Shown here piece after piece: positions 1 through 8,029 of a stretch of DNA of 64,000 nt; position 1 is the stretch's first letter, and each line of letters opens with the position of its first letter. A program made the translations under genes and the position numbers. Under the pieces are notes generated by a model that did no database searches, was not told the DNA's origin, and saw nothing but the letters and a program-made list of their open reading frames with translations. The stretch is from Citrobacter arsenatis (GTDB lineage: Bacteria > Pseudomonadota > Gammaproteobacteria > Enterobacterales > Enterobacteriaceae): contig NZ_CP037864.1 in NCBI RefSeq assembly GCF_004353845.1, forward strand, positions 806,001 to 870,000, written 5' to 3'.

Positions 1-556
1 TTTCCGGCAATGGGATCAGAATGTGGCTGAGGTTCAGCTCGGTGCTGGCATCGTTTTGGTTGCCGACCTGCTGTGCCAGGGCGTCCACTTCCTGTGGCAG
101 AATAGTGACGCGACGGCGAACTTCGTTGTTACGCACTTCAGAGATGGTCATCTCTTTACGGATCTGGCTACGATAGGTGGAATAGCTTAAGCCATCCTGT
201 GCCAGACGGCTGCGCATCTGATCGAGCGTCATGTTGTTCTGCTTGGCGATGTTGGCAATAGCCTGATCCAACTGCTCGTCAGAGATTTTCACACCCATCT
301 TCTGGCCCATCTGCAGGACGATTTGATCCATGATCAAACGTTCCAGGATCTGATGACGCAGCGTGGCGTCATCGGGTAACTGCTGACCAGCCTGTCCTGC
401 ATTAAGTTTTACGGACTGCATTAAGCCATCGACGTCGCTTTCCAGAACGACGCCGTTATTGACGACGGCTGCGACTTTATCGACTACCTGTGGGGCAGCG
501 AAACTGGTATTCGCGATCATGGCGATACCGAGAAGCAGCGTTTTCCAGTTCTTCAT
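1..556 (-). CDS. surA: SurA periplasmic chaperone/peptidyl-prolyl isomerase, N-terminal part
   Basis: The gene runs off the left edge, so only about 185 N-terminal residues are present. The protein begins MKNWKTLLLGIAMIANTSFA, a classic Sec signal peptide with cleavage expected after the AFA-like end. The chaperone N-domain follows, with VVDKVAAVVNNGVVLESDV and ILERLIMDQIVLQMGQKMGV as in E. coli SurA. SurA escorts unfolded outer-membrane proteins such as LptD and porins through the periplasm. The two parvulin domains lie outside the window. The gene follows lptD on the same strand after about 53 bases, the standard lptD-surA-pdxA order, so co-transcription is likely. The ATG at 556 is preceded by an A/G-rich ribosome site. 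Confidence 0.97.
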   Translation of the reverse strand, partial: MKNWKTLLLGIAMIANTSFAAPQVVDKVAAVVNNGVVLESDVDGLMQSVKLNAGQAGQQLPDDATLRHQILERLIMDQIVLQMGQKMGVKISDEQLDQAIANIAKQNNMTLDQMRSRLAQDGLSYSTYRSQIRKEMTISEVRNNEVRRRVTILPQEVDALAQQVGNQNDASTELNLSHILIPLPE

Positions 557-609
557 ACTTTTTCCATTTCAATTAACCGCAATGCGGATTACGTTGTAAA
601 TCAATCAGA

Positions 610-2985
610 TCACAAAGAGCTTTGATACGGCAAAATGTTCGAACGCAACATCTGTTGGGTACCGAGACCGTAGTTAGAGCTCAGACCACGTAGCTCGATA
701 TTAAAGCCGATCGTGTTGTCATAAATCGCGTGCTGCTGTTTGTCATCCCAACCGTTCAGCTTGCGCTCATAGCCGAAGCGAATGGCGTAACAGCAGGAGT
801 TGTACTGCAGGCCCAACATCTGGTCTGCGGGTTTATTGACGTTTGTGTCAAAGTAATAAGCCCCGACAATTGACCAGCGATCGGCGATCGGGAGGCTGGC
901 CACTGCACCCACCTGCGAAATCCCGTTTTCATACTGAGCCTGGTTCCATTTTTTTTGGTCGGCGCTGCTATTAGGCAGCGTGGCCTGGATGTATTCCGGG
1001 CTGGCGTAACGGTAATTTAACTGTAATAAACTGTTTTCGTTGCGACGATATTCGATGCTGCTGCTGCTGGTCGCTATGCTATCCAGACGTGTGTCGTACT
1101 GGATCCCACTGCGTAAACCCCAGCGATCGGAGATGCGCCAGTAGGTGTCGCCTGCCCATACCAGTGAGCCCGTTTTGTCGTCATTCTCCCATTTGATGTT
1201 GTCATCGCCAGTGCGAGACTCGGTGAAATAGTAGATTTGACCCACAGAAATATTAAAACGTTCAACGGCTGCGTCATCATAAACGCGAGATGTGACCCCG
1301 GTCGTCACCTGGTTGGCAGAAGCAATGCGGTCCAGGCCGCCATAAGTACGGTCACGGAACAGGCCACTGTAGTCAGATTGCAGCAGGGATGAGTCATAGT
1401 TGTAGATATGACTTTGGTCGCGATAGGGGACGTACAGGTACTGCGCACGCGGCTCCAGCGTCTGGGTATAGCCAGGTGCCAGCATTTGCATGTCGCGCTC
1501 GAACACCATCTTGCCGTCAACTTTAAACTGCGGCATGACGCGGTTAGCTGAATCGTCCAGCTTGTTTGTGTTAGCGGAGTTGTTGTTGTACGAATCCAGA
1601 TTACTTTGCTGATAGTGAGTCGCCATCAGCTTCGCTTCGGTATTGATACTGCCCCAGTTATTTGACAACGGCAGATTGATGGTTGGTTCAAGGTGTAAGC
1701 GCGTTGCTTCCGGCATATTGTCGGTGGTGTTGACGAAATGAACCGCCTGACCATAAATACGGGTATCAAACGGACCGACGTCGTTCTGGTAAAAGTTAAC
1801 GTCTAACTGCGGTTCGGCGGAATAACTACTTTTGTTCTGGTCATCAAAGACCTGGAACTGCTTGGTTGAGACCGTGGCGTCAAAGTTCTGTACCGCATAG
1901 CCGACGCTGAATTTTTGCGTGGCATAGCCGTCGGTACTGGAACCGTACTTGTTGTCAAAGTCGTTAAAGTAGCTGGAGTCGCTGACCTTGGTGTAGTCAA
2001 CGTTGAAACGCCACACCTGGTCCATCACCCCAGCGTGCTGCCAGTAGAACAGCCAGCGGCGTGAGTTGTCATCCTTCGGATTTTCATCCTCATAGACTTT
2101 ATCGGAGTTCAGATAGTCGAACTCCATCAGGCCTGCACCTGCCTGGGTGAGGTAGCGGAATTCGTTTTCCCACATGATACCACCACGACGGTGCATATAA
2201 TGCGGCGTGATGGTGGCGTCCATGTTGGGCGCAATGTTCCAGTAATACGGGAGGTAGAACTCAAAATAGTTATTGGTAGAGTATTTTGCGTTCGGGATCA
2301 GGAAACCAGAGCGACGCTTATCACCAACGGGCAGTTGTAAATAAGGACTGTAAAAGACCGGAACCGGACCCAGTTTAAAACGAGCGTTCCAGATCTCTGC
2401 GACCTGTTCTTCACGGTCATGGATCACTTCGCTACCGACGACGCTCCAGGTATCGGAACCTGGCAGACAGGAGGTAAAGCTACCGTTTTCCAGAATGGTA
2501 TAGCGGTTTTCCCCACGCTGTTTCATCAGGTCGGCTTTCCCGCGGCCCTGACGACCTACCATCTGGTAGTCACCTTCCCAAATGTTGGTATCTTTGGTAT
2601 TCAGATTAGACCAGCCCTTCGGCCCCTTCAGAATAACCTGATTGTCATCATAATGGACATTACCCAACGCATCGACGGTACGTACTGGCTCTGGCTGGCC
2701 TTCGGCTTGCTTCTGATGAAGCTGTACTTCGTCGGCCTGCAGGCGGCTGTTACCCTGTGCGATATCCACGTTGCCGGTAAACACCGCATCATCCGGGTAA
2801 TTCCCTTTGGCGTTGTCGGCATTGATGGTGACGGGTAATTCATTGGTCTCGCCCTGTACCAGAGGACGGTCATAGCTCGGCACGCCCAGCATACACTGTG
2901 AGGCGAGATCGGCTGCCAGGCCCTGATGGCTATAGAGGGCGCTGGCAATCATGGTGGCCAGAAGAGTGGGAATACGTTTTTTCAT
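610..2985 (-). CDS. lptD: LPS-assembly protein LptD
   Basis: This is the outer-membrane beta-barrel which, with LptE plugged inside, inserts lipopolysaccharide into the outer leaflet. The 791 residues (E. coli 784) start with a signal peptide ending near QGLAA. A periplasmic LptA-like jellyroll spans about residues 45-200, and the rest is the barrel, rich in aromatic beta strands. The four cysteines needed for the two interdomain disulfides are present: C31, C173 and the adjacent pair near 731-732 (NSCCYAIRF). It lies directly upstream of surA, whose product helps fold it. The extra seven residues fall in barrel or loop sequence and look like ordinary divergence. Confidence 0.98.
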   Translation of the reverse strand: MKKRIPTLLATMIASALYSHQGLAADLASQCMLGVPSYDRPLVQGETNELPVTINADNAKGNYPDDAVFTGNVDIAQGNSRLQADEVQLHQKQAEGQPEPVRTVDALGNVHYDDNQVILKGPKGWSNLNTKDTNIWEGDYQMVGRQGRGKADLMKQRGENRYTILENGSFTSCLPGSDTWSVVGSEVIHDREEQVAEIWNARFKLGPVPVFYSPYLQLPVGDKRRSGFLIPNAKYSTNNYFEFYLPYYWNIAPNMDATITPHYMHRRGGIMWENEFRYLTQAGAGLMEFDYLNSDKVYEDENPKDDNSRRWLFYWQHAGVMDQVWRFNVDYTKVSDSSYFNDFDNKYGSSTDGYATQKFSVGYAVQNFDATVSTKQFQVFDDQNKSSYSAEPQLDVNFYQNDVGPFDTRIYGQAVHFVNTTDNMPEATRLHLEPTINLPLSNNWGSINTEAKLMATHYQQSNLDSYNNNSANTNKLDDSANRVMPQFKVDGKMVFERDMQMLAPGYTQTLEPRAQYLYVPYRDQSHIYNYDSSLLQSDYSGLFRDRTYGGLDRIASANQVTTGVTSRVYDDAAVERFNISVGQIYYFTESRTGDDNIKWENDDKTGSLVWAGDTYWRISDRWGLRSGIQYDTRLDSIATSSSSIEYRRNENSLLQLNYRYASPEYIQATLPNSSADQKKWNQAQYENGISQVGAVASLPIADRWSIVGAYYFDTNVNKPADQMLGLQYNSCCYAIRFGYERKLNGWDDKQQHAIYDNTIGFNIELRGLSSNYGLGTQQMLRSNILPYQSSL

Positions 2986-3364
2986 ACGTTGTATTTATTG
3001 TTCCATCATCAGTAGCGTCGCGCGTGACAAACGGTCACAGCCTAACTTATCTCATCTTCACTTCGCTAGTATTAATCCTGCCCATTTTATACCCGCCACC
3101 TTTCAAGCTGCATCTTCGTTGTCTTCCTCGTTCACCCCAGTCACTTACATGGGTAAGCTCCAGGGGACTCACTACGTTGCCGCCTTGCTGCAACTCGAAA
3201 TCCAACGGGTATAGCGTTTGTGGTGTTAGGCACGGCATTGAATGACAGGTATGATAATGCAAATTATAGGCGATGTCCCACAATTGACCGCAGCCGTAAA
3301 TCGGTAAAAGCACCTTATATTGTGGGACATAACCTGGCTGAGAGCAGAAAGATTTGGGGAGTCT
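2986..3364. other. lptD-djlA divergent intergenic region
   Basis: These 379 bases separate two divergent genes. The middle is taken up by a full ERIC element. The flanks should hold the lptD promoter (left) and the djlA promoter (right, near 3240-3350), but I could not assign convincing -35/-10 pairs. The small reading frames that cross this stretch are frames of the ERIC and are not supported as genes. Confidence 0.6.
3088..3213 (-). repeat. ERIC (IRU) element, full length
   Basis: This 126-base imperfect palindrome is bounded by TATACCCG and CGGGTATA. It contains the two blocks matched by the classical ERIC primers: CACCCCAGTCACTTAC on the left of centre and GTAAGCTCC.GGGG on the right. 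The length equals the canonical ERIC. ERICs are non-autonomous, probably MITE-like intergenic repeats of enterobacteria that fold into a long hairpin when transcribed. Confidence 0.93.
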
Positions 3365-4180
3365 ATGCAGTATTGGGGAAAGATAATTGGTGTGGCCGTG
3401 GCCTTAATGATGGGCGGCGGCTTCTGGGGTGTGGTTCTGGGCCTGTTAGTTGGCCACATGTTCGACAAAGCCCGCATGCGCAAAATGGCGTGGTTTGCCA
3501 ACCAACGTGAACGTCAGGCGCTGTTTTTTGCCACCACTTTTGAGGTGATGGGGCATCTGACCAAATCCAAAGGACGCGTCACGGAGGCCGATATTCATAT
3601 CGCCAGCCAGTTGATGGATCGGATGAATTTACACGGTGACTCGCGTACTGCTGCACAGCATGCCTTCCGGGTGGGAAAATCGGATAATTACCCATTACGT
3701 GAAAAGATGCGTCAGTTTCGCAGCGTCTGTTTTGGTCGATTCGATCTGATCCGCATGTTTCTGGAGATTCAGATCCAGGCGGCATTCGCCGATGGCTCAT
3801 TGCATCCTAACGAGCGTGAAGTGCTGTATGTGATTGCAGAAGAGTTGGGGATCTCACGTACCCAATTTGATCAGTTCCTGCGCATGATGCAGGGCGGCGC
3901 GCAGTTTGGCGGTGGATATCAGCAACAGTCCGGTGGCGGTGGTTGGCAGCAGGCGCAACGCGGCCCAACGCTGGAAGACGCGTGCAATGTGCTGGGTGTG
4001 AAAGCGACCGATGATGCGACCACTATTAAGCGAGCATACCGTAAGCTGATGAGTGAGCACCATCCTGACAAACTGGTGGCGAAGGGCCTGCCGCCAGAAA
4101 TGATGGAAATGGCGAAGCAAAAAGCGCAGGAAATTCAAAAAGCGTATGAGCTGATCAAGGATCAAAAAGGGTTCAAGTGA
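3365..4180 (+). CDS. djlA: DjlA, membrane-anchored DnaJ-like co-chaperone
   Basis: A 271-residue inner-membrane co-chaperone of DnaK. The start at MQYWGKIIGVAVALMMGG has GGGGAG just upstream and gives the E. coli length; a longer in-frame extension upstream lacks support. A single Gly-rich N-terminal membrane segment (about residues 7-31) precedes a TerB-like helical domain (about 50-180), a Gly/Gln-rich linker (FGGGYQQQSGGGG), and a C-terminal J domain carrying the HPD triad in SEHHPDKL. In E. coli its level affects capsule synthesis through RcsC/RcsB. It stands alone, facing away from lptD, and is followed by a REP pair. Confidence 0.97.
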   Translation: MQYWGKIIGVAVALMMGGGFWGVVLGLLVGHMFDKARMRKMAWFANQRERQALFFATTFEVMGHLTKSKGRVTEADIHIASQLMDRMNLHGDSRTAAQHAFRVGKSDNYPLREKMRQFRSVCFGRFDLIRMFLEIQIQAAFADGSLHPNEREVLYVIAEELGISRTQFDQFLRMMQGGAQFGGGYQQQSGGGGWQQAQRGPTLEDACNVLGVKATDDATTIKRAYRKLMSEHHPDKLVAKGLPPEMMEMAKQKAQEIQKAYELIKDQKGFK

Positions 4181-4185
4181 TTGAA

Positions 4186-4259
4186 TTGCCGGATGCGGCT
4201 AGCGCCTTATCCGGCCTACATTCATAACGTAGGCCGGGCAAGCGAAGCGCCCCCGGCAC
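4186..4259. repeat. REP pair (BIME) between djlA and rluA
   Basis: Two inverted REP-like palindromes follow the djlA stop: GCCGGATGCGGC...CCTTATCCGGC and GTAGGCCGGGCAAGCG...CCCCCGGC. It sits between the convergent ends of djlA and rluA, the usual place for BIMEs, where it can protect mRNA 3' ends or bind gyrase/IHF. Confidence 0.85.
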
Positions 4260-4274
4260 AAATTGGCTCAGAAT

Positions 4275-4934
4275 TTAAAAATCCGCCGGGACTTTAAACG
4301 TCATACTGTTGCCGTATTCGGGATGTGTGATGGTTAACATTTCTGCGTGCAGCAACAGACGCGGCGCTAACGCCAGGGCTTCTGGCGGGGCGTAGAAACG
4401 ATCGCCCAGGATCGGATGCCCTAACGCCAGCATATGCACACGCAGTTGGTGGGAGCGTCCGGTAATGGGTTTGAGCACCACCCGGGCGGTGTTATCTGCC
4501 GCGAACTCCACCACCTCATACTCGGTCTGCGCCGATTTCCCCGTTTCATAGCACACTTTCTGCTTTGGCCGGTTTGGCCAGTCACAAATCAGCGGTAAAT
4601 CAACCAGTCCCTCGGCCGGAGCTGGATGTCCCCAGACGCGCGCGACATACTGTTTCTTCGGCTCGCGTTCGCGAAACTGGCGTTTTAGCTCGCGCTCTGC
4701 CGCTTTGGTTAGCGCTACTACAATCACGCCGCTGGTTGCCATATCGAGACGATGTACGGATTCAGCCTGCGGATAATCGCGCTGAATGCGCGTCATCACG
4801 CTGTCTTTGTGCTCATCCAGACGACCCGGCACGGACAACAAGCCGCTCGGCTTGTTGACCACCATAATATGCTCATCCTGGTACAGGATAACCAGCCAGG
4901 GTTCCTGCGGCGGATTGTAGTTTTCCATCCCCAT
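4275..4934 (-). CDS. rluA: RluA, dual-specificity 23S rRNA/tRNA pseudouridine synthase
   Basis: A 219-residue enzyme that makes pseudouridine 746 in 23S rRNA and pseudouridine 32 in several tRNAs. The catalytic motif HRLDMATSG is intact, with the Asp as nucleophile. The C-terminal GRSHQLRVHM and GHPILGDRFY motifs of the RluA family are also present. It lacks the S4 domain of RluC/RluD, as expected for RluA. It lies 11 bases downstream of rapA on the same strand, so the two are probably co-transcribed. Confidence 0.97.
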   Translation of the reverse strand: MGMENYNPPQEPWLVILYQDEHIMVVNKPSGLLSVPGRLDEHKDSVMTRIQRDYPQAESVHRLDMATSGVIVVALTKAAERELKRQFREREPKKQYVARVWGHPAPAEGLVDLPLICDWPNRPKQKVCYETGKSAQTEYEVVEFAADNTARVVLKPITGRSHQLRVHMLALGHPILGDRFYAPPEALALAPRLLLHAEMLTITHPEYGNSMTFKVPADF

Positions 4935-4945
4935 GTATGGCTCCG

Positions 4946-7852
4946 TTACTGATGCGTCACGACGATCAGGCGCAGGGCATCCAGACGCCAGCCTGCCTGA
5001 TCCAGGCTTTCCATCACCTGCTGACGGTTGCTTTCAATGGCGCTGAGTTCGTCATCACGGATGTTCGGGTTAACGGCGCGCAGCGCTTCCAGACGGGAGA
5101 GTTCTGCTGTCAGTTTCTCGTCTGCTTCTTTACGCGCCGCATCGATCAGCGCGCGGGCCGATTTTTCCACCTGTGCTTCGCCCAGTTGCAGAATGGCATG
5201 AACATCCTGCTGGACGGCGTTGACCAGTTTACTGCCAGTGTGGCGGTTAACGGCGCTGAGCTGACGGTTAAAGGTTTCGAATTCAACCTGTGCGGCAAGG
5301 TTATTGCCGTTTTTATCCAGCAGCATACGTACCGGCGTTGGCGGCAGGAAGCGGTTCAACTGCAGCTGCTTCGGCGCTTGCGCTTCCACAACGTAGACCA
5401 GTTCAACCAGCAGAGTACCGACCGGTAATGCTTTGTTTTTCAATAACGAAATGGTGCTGCTGCCGGTGTCGCCGGAGAGGATCAGATCCAGACCATTACG
5501 GATCAGCGGATGTTCCCAGGTAATAAACTGCGCGTCTTCACGCGACAGGGCGACATCACGCTCAAACGTAATGGTGCAGCCATCTTCCGGCAGCCCAGGG
5601 AAATCTGGCACCAGCATATGATCGGACGGTGTCAGCACGATTAAATTGTCGCCACGGTCATCCTGATTAATACCAACGATATCAAACAGGTTCATCGCGA
5701 AGGCGATCAGGCTGGTATCGTCGTCCTGCTCTTCAATACTTTCGGTAAGCCGTTGCGCTTTTTCGCCGCCGTTCGAGTGGATCTCCAGCAGGCGATCGCG
5801 CCCTTGCTCCAGTTGTGCTTTCAGCGCGTCATGCTGTTCGCGGCAGGTCTTGATCAGATCGTCAAAGCCATCAGTGTTTTCTGGCTCCGCCAGGTAGCCG
5901 ATCAGATTGTTATAGACCGTGTCATAGATGGTGCGTCCGGTCGGGCAGGTGTGTTCGAACGCATCCAGACCTTCGTGGTACCAGCGCACCAGCACGGATT
6001 GCGCGGTTTTTTCCAGGTATGGAACGTGGATCTGGATATCATGCGCCTGACCAATACGGTCCAGACGGCCAATACGCTGCTCCAGCAGGTCCGGGTTGAA
6101 CGGTAGATCAAACATCACCAGATTGCTGGCGAACTGGAAGTTACGCCCTTCGGAGCCGATTTCAGAACACAGCATCACCTGGGCTCCGCTATCTTCTTCG
6201 CTAAACCAGGCCGCAGCACGGTCTCGTTCAATGATCGACATCCCTTCATGGAACACGGCGGCGCGGATACCTTCGCGCTCGCGCAGTACCTGTTCAAGCT
6301 GCAGCGCGGTGGTGGCTTTCGCGCAGATAACCAACACTTTTTGCGAGCGGTGGCTGGTCAGGTAGCCCATCAGCCATTCCACGCGTGGGTCAAAGTTCCA
6401 CCAGGTACCGGTATCGCCTTCGAATTCCTGATAAATCTGTTCCGGGTAGAGCATGTCGCGCGCGCGGTCTTCCGCACTCTTACGTGCGCCCATAATGCCG
6501 GAGACTTTAATCGCCGTCTGGTATTGGGTTGGCAAAGGCAGCTTGATGGTATGCAGTTCGCGTCTCGGGAAGCCTTTCACCCCGTTACGGGTGTTACGGA
6601 ACAGCACGCGGCTGGTGCCGTGACGGTCCATCAGCATCGAAACCAGCTCCTGACGCGCGCTCTGGGCGTCTTCGCTGTCGCTGTTTGCCGCCTGTAATAA
6701 CGGCTCAATGTCCTGTTCGCCAATCATGTCGCCTAGCATGTTCAGCTCATTGTTGCTCAGCTTGTTGCCAGCCAGCAGCATGGCGACGGCGTCGGCGACC
6801 GGACGGTAATTTTTTTGTTCTTCAACAAACTGGGCGAAATCGTGGAAGCGACTTGGGTCCAGCAGGCGCAGGCGCGCAAAGTGGCTTTCCAGACCCAGTT
6901 GTTCTGGCGTTGCGGTCAGCAGCAGGATACCCGGCACGCGCTCTGCCAGCTGTTCAACGGCCATATATTCACGGCTGGGTGCATCTTCGCTCCACACCAG
7001 GTGATGGGCTTCATCGACAATCAGCAGATCCCATTCAGCATCACACAGGTGCTCCAGACGCTGTTTACTGCGACGAGCAAAGTCCAGCGAACAAATAACT
7101 AACTGTTCGGTTTCAAACGGGTTGTAGGCGTCGTGCTGCGCTTCTGCGTAACGCTCATCATCAAACAGCGCAAAGCGCAGGTTGAAACGGCGCAGCATTT
7201 CGACCAGCCACTGGTGCTGTAACGTCTCCGGGACGATGATCAGAACGCGCTCTGCGGCGCCTGACAGCAACTGTTGATGCAGGATCATCCCGGCTTCAAT
7301 GGTTTTACCTAAACCAACTTCATCAGCCAGCAGAACGCGAGGGGCGTGGCGGCGGCCAACATCATGGGCAATGTTGAGCTGGTGGGGAATCAGGCTGGTG
7401 CGCTGACCACGCAAACCACTCCACGGCATCCGATACTGTTCGCTCTGAAATTTACGCGCGCGATAGCGCAGCGCAAAGCGGTCCATACGGTCAATCTGAC
7501 CGGCAAACAGGCGATCCTGTGGTTTGCTGAATACCAGTTTGCTGTCGAGCAGCACTTCACGCAGCGTTACACCGGTTTCTTCGGTATCAAGGCGGGTTCC
7601 GATATAGGCAAGCAGTCCGTTTTCTTCTTTTACTTCATCGACATGCAGCTGCCAGCCTTCATGGCTCGTTATCGTATCACCAGGATTGAACATCACGCGG
7701 GTCACGGGGGAATCACTGCGCGCATACAGACGGTTTTCGCCCGTCGATGAGAAAAGTAAAGTGACAGTTCGCGCATCCATGGCGACAACAGTACCAAGTC
7801 CCAATTCGCTTTCTGTATCGCTGATCCAGCGTTGACCAAGTGTAAAAGGCAT
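4946..7852 (-). CDS. rapA: RapA (HepA), RNA polymerase-recycling SWI2/SNF2 ATPase
   Basis: A 968-residue protein, the same length as in E. coli. RapA binds RNA polymerase and uses ATP to release stalled or post-termination complexes. Tandem Tudor-like N-terminal domains (about residues 1-110) precede the Snf2 ATPase core, with Walker A LADEVGLGKTIEAG, the DEAHH box in LIVDEAHHL, LLLTATP, and the helicase C-terminal half with GSEGRNFQFA and QRIGRLDRIGQ. The C-terminal third is the RapA-specific region. It is transcribed towards rluA. polB lies about 177 bases upstream on the same strand. Confidence 0.98.
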   Translation of the reverse strand: MPFTLGQRWISDTESELGLGTVVAMDARTVTLLFSSTGENRLYARSDSPVTRVMFNPGDTITSHEGWQLHVDEVKEENGLLAYIGTRLDTEETGVTLREVLLDSKLVFSKPQDRLFAGQIDRMDRFALRYRARKFQSEQYRMPWSGLRGQRTSLIPHQLNIAHDVGRRHAPRVLLADEVGLGKTIEAGMILHQQLLSGAAERVLIIVPETLQHQWLVEMLRRFNLRFALFDDERYAEAQHDAYNPFETEQLVICSLDFARRSKQRLEHLCDAEWDLLIVDEAHHLVWSEDAPSREYMAVEQLAERVPGILLLTATPEQLGLESHFARLRLLDPSRFHDFAQFVEEQKNYRPVADAVAMLLAGNKLSNNELNMLGDMIGEQDIEPLLQAANSDSEDAQSARQELVSMLMDRHGTSRVLFRNTRNGVKGFPRRELHTIKLPLPTQYQTAIKVSGIMGARKSAEDRARDMLYPEQIYQEFEGDTGTWWNFDPRVEWLMGYLTSHRSQKVLVICAKATTALQLEQVLREREGIRAAVFHEGMSIIERDRAAAWFSEEDSGAQVMLCSEIGSEGRNFQFASNLVMFDLPFNPDLLEQRIGRLDRIGQAHDIQIHVPYLEKTAQSVLVRWYHEGLDAFEHTCPTGRTIYDTVYNNLIGYLAEPENTDGFDDLIKTCREQHDALKAQLEQGRDRLLEIHSNGGEKAQRLTESIEEQDDDTSLIAFAMNLFDIVGINQDDRGDNLIVLTPSDHMLVPDFPGLPEDGCTITFERDVALSREDAQFITWEHPLIRNGLDLILSGDTGSSTISLLKNKALPVGTLLVELVYVVEAQAPKQLQLNRFLPPTPVRMLLDKNGNNLAAQVEFETFNRQLSAVNRHTGSKLVNAVQQDVHAILQLGEAQVEKSARALIDAARKEADEKLTAELSRLEALRAVNPNIRDDELSAIESNRQQVMESLDQAGWRLDALRLIVVTHQ

Positions 7853-8029
7853 ATATGTTCGGCTCTATATCTTTAATTGCAGGCAATACTCGTCATTTTC
7901 CGGGCTAGTCCCCGTTATTGAGAGCATACGACCCCGCTACCAGGCTAATAAATCAGTGGTAGTGGTGTTAAATGGGTCCAGGAATGGAAAGGGCGCTATG
8001 GTACTGGATGGCGGCGGTTTCGTCACGCG

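Noticed and set aside
2898..3313. Several 80-115-codon frames around the lptD-djlA gap
   Set aside because: They are frames through the ERIC and the lptD signal sequence, without conserved protein features.
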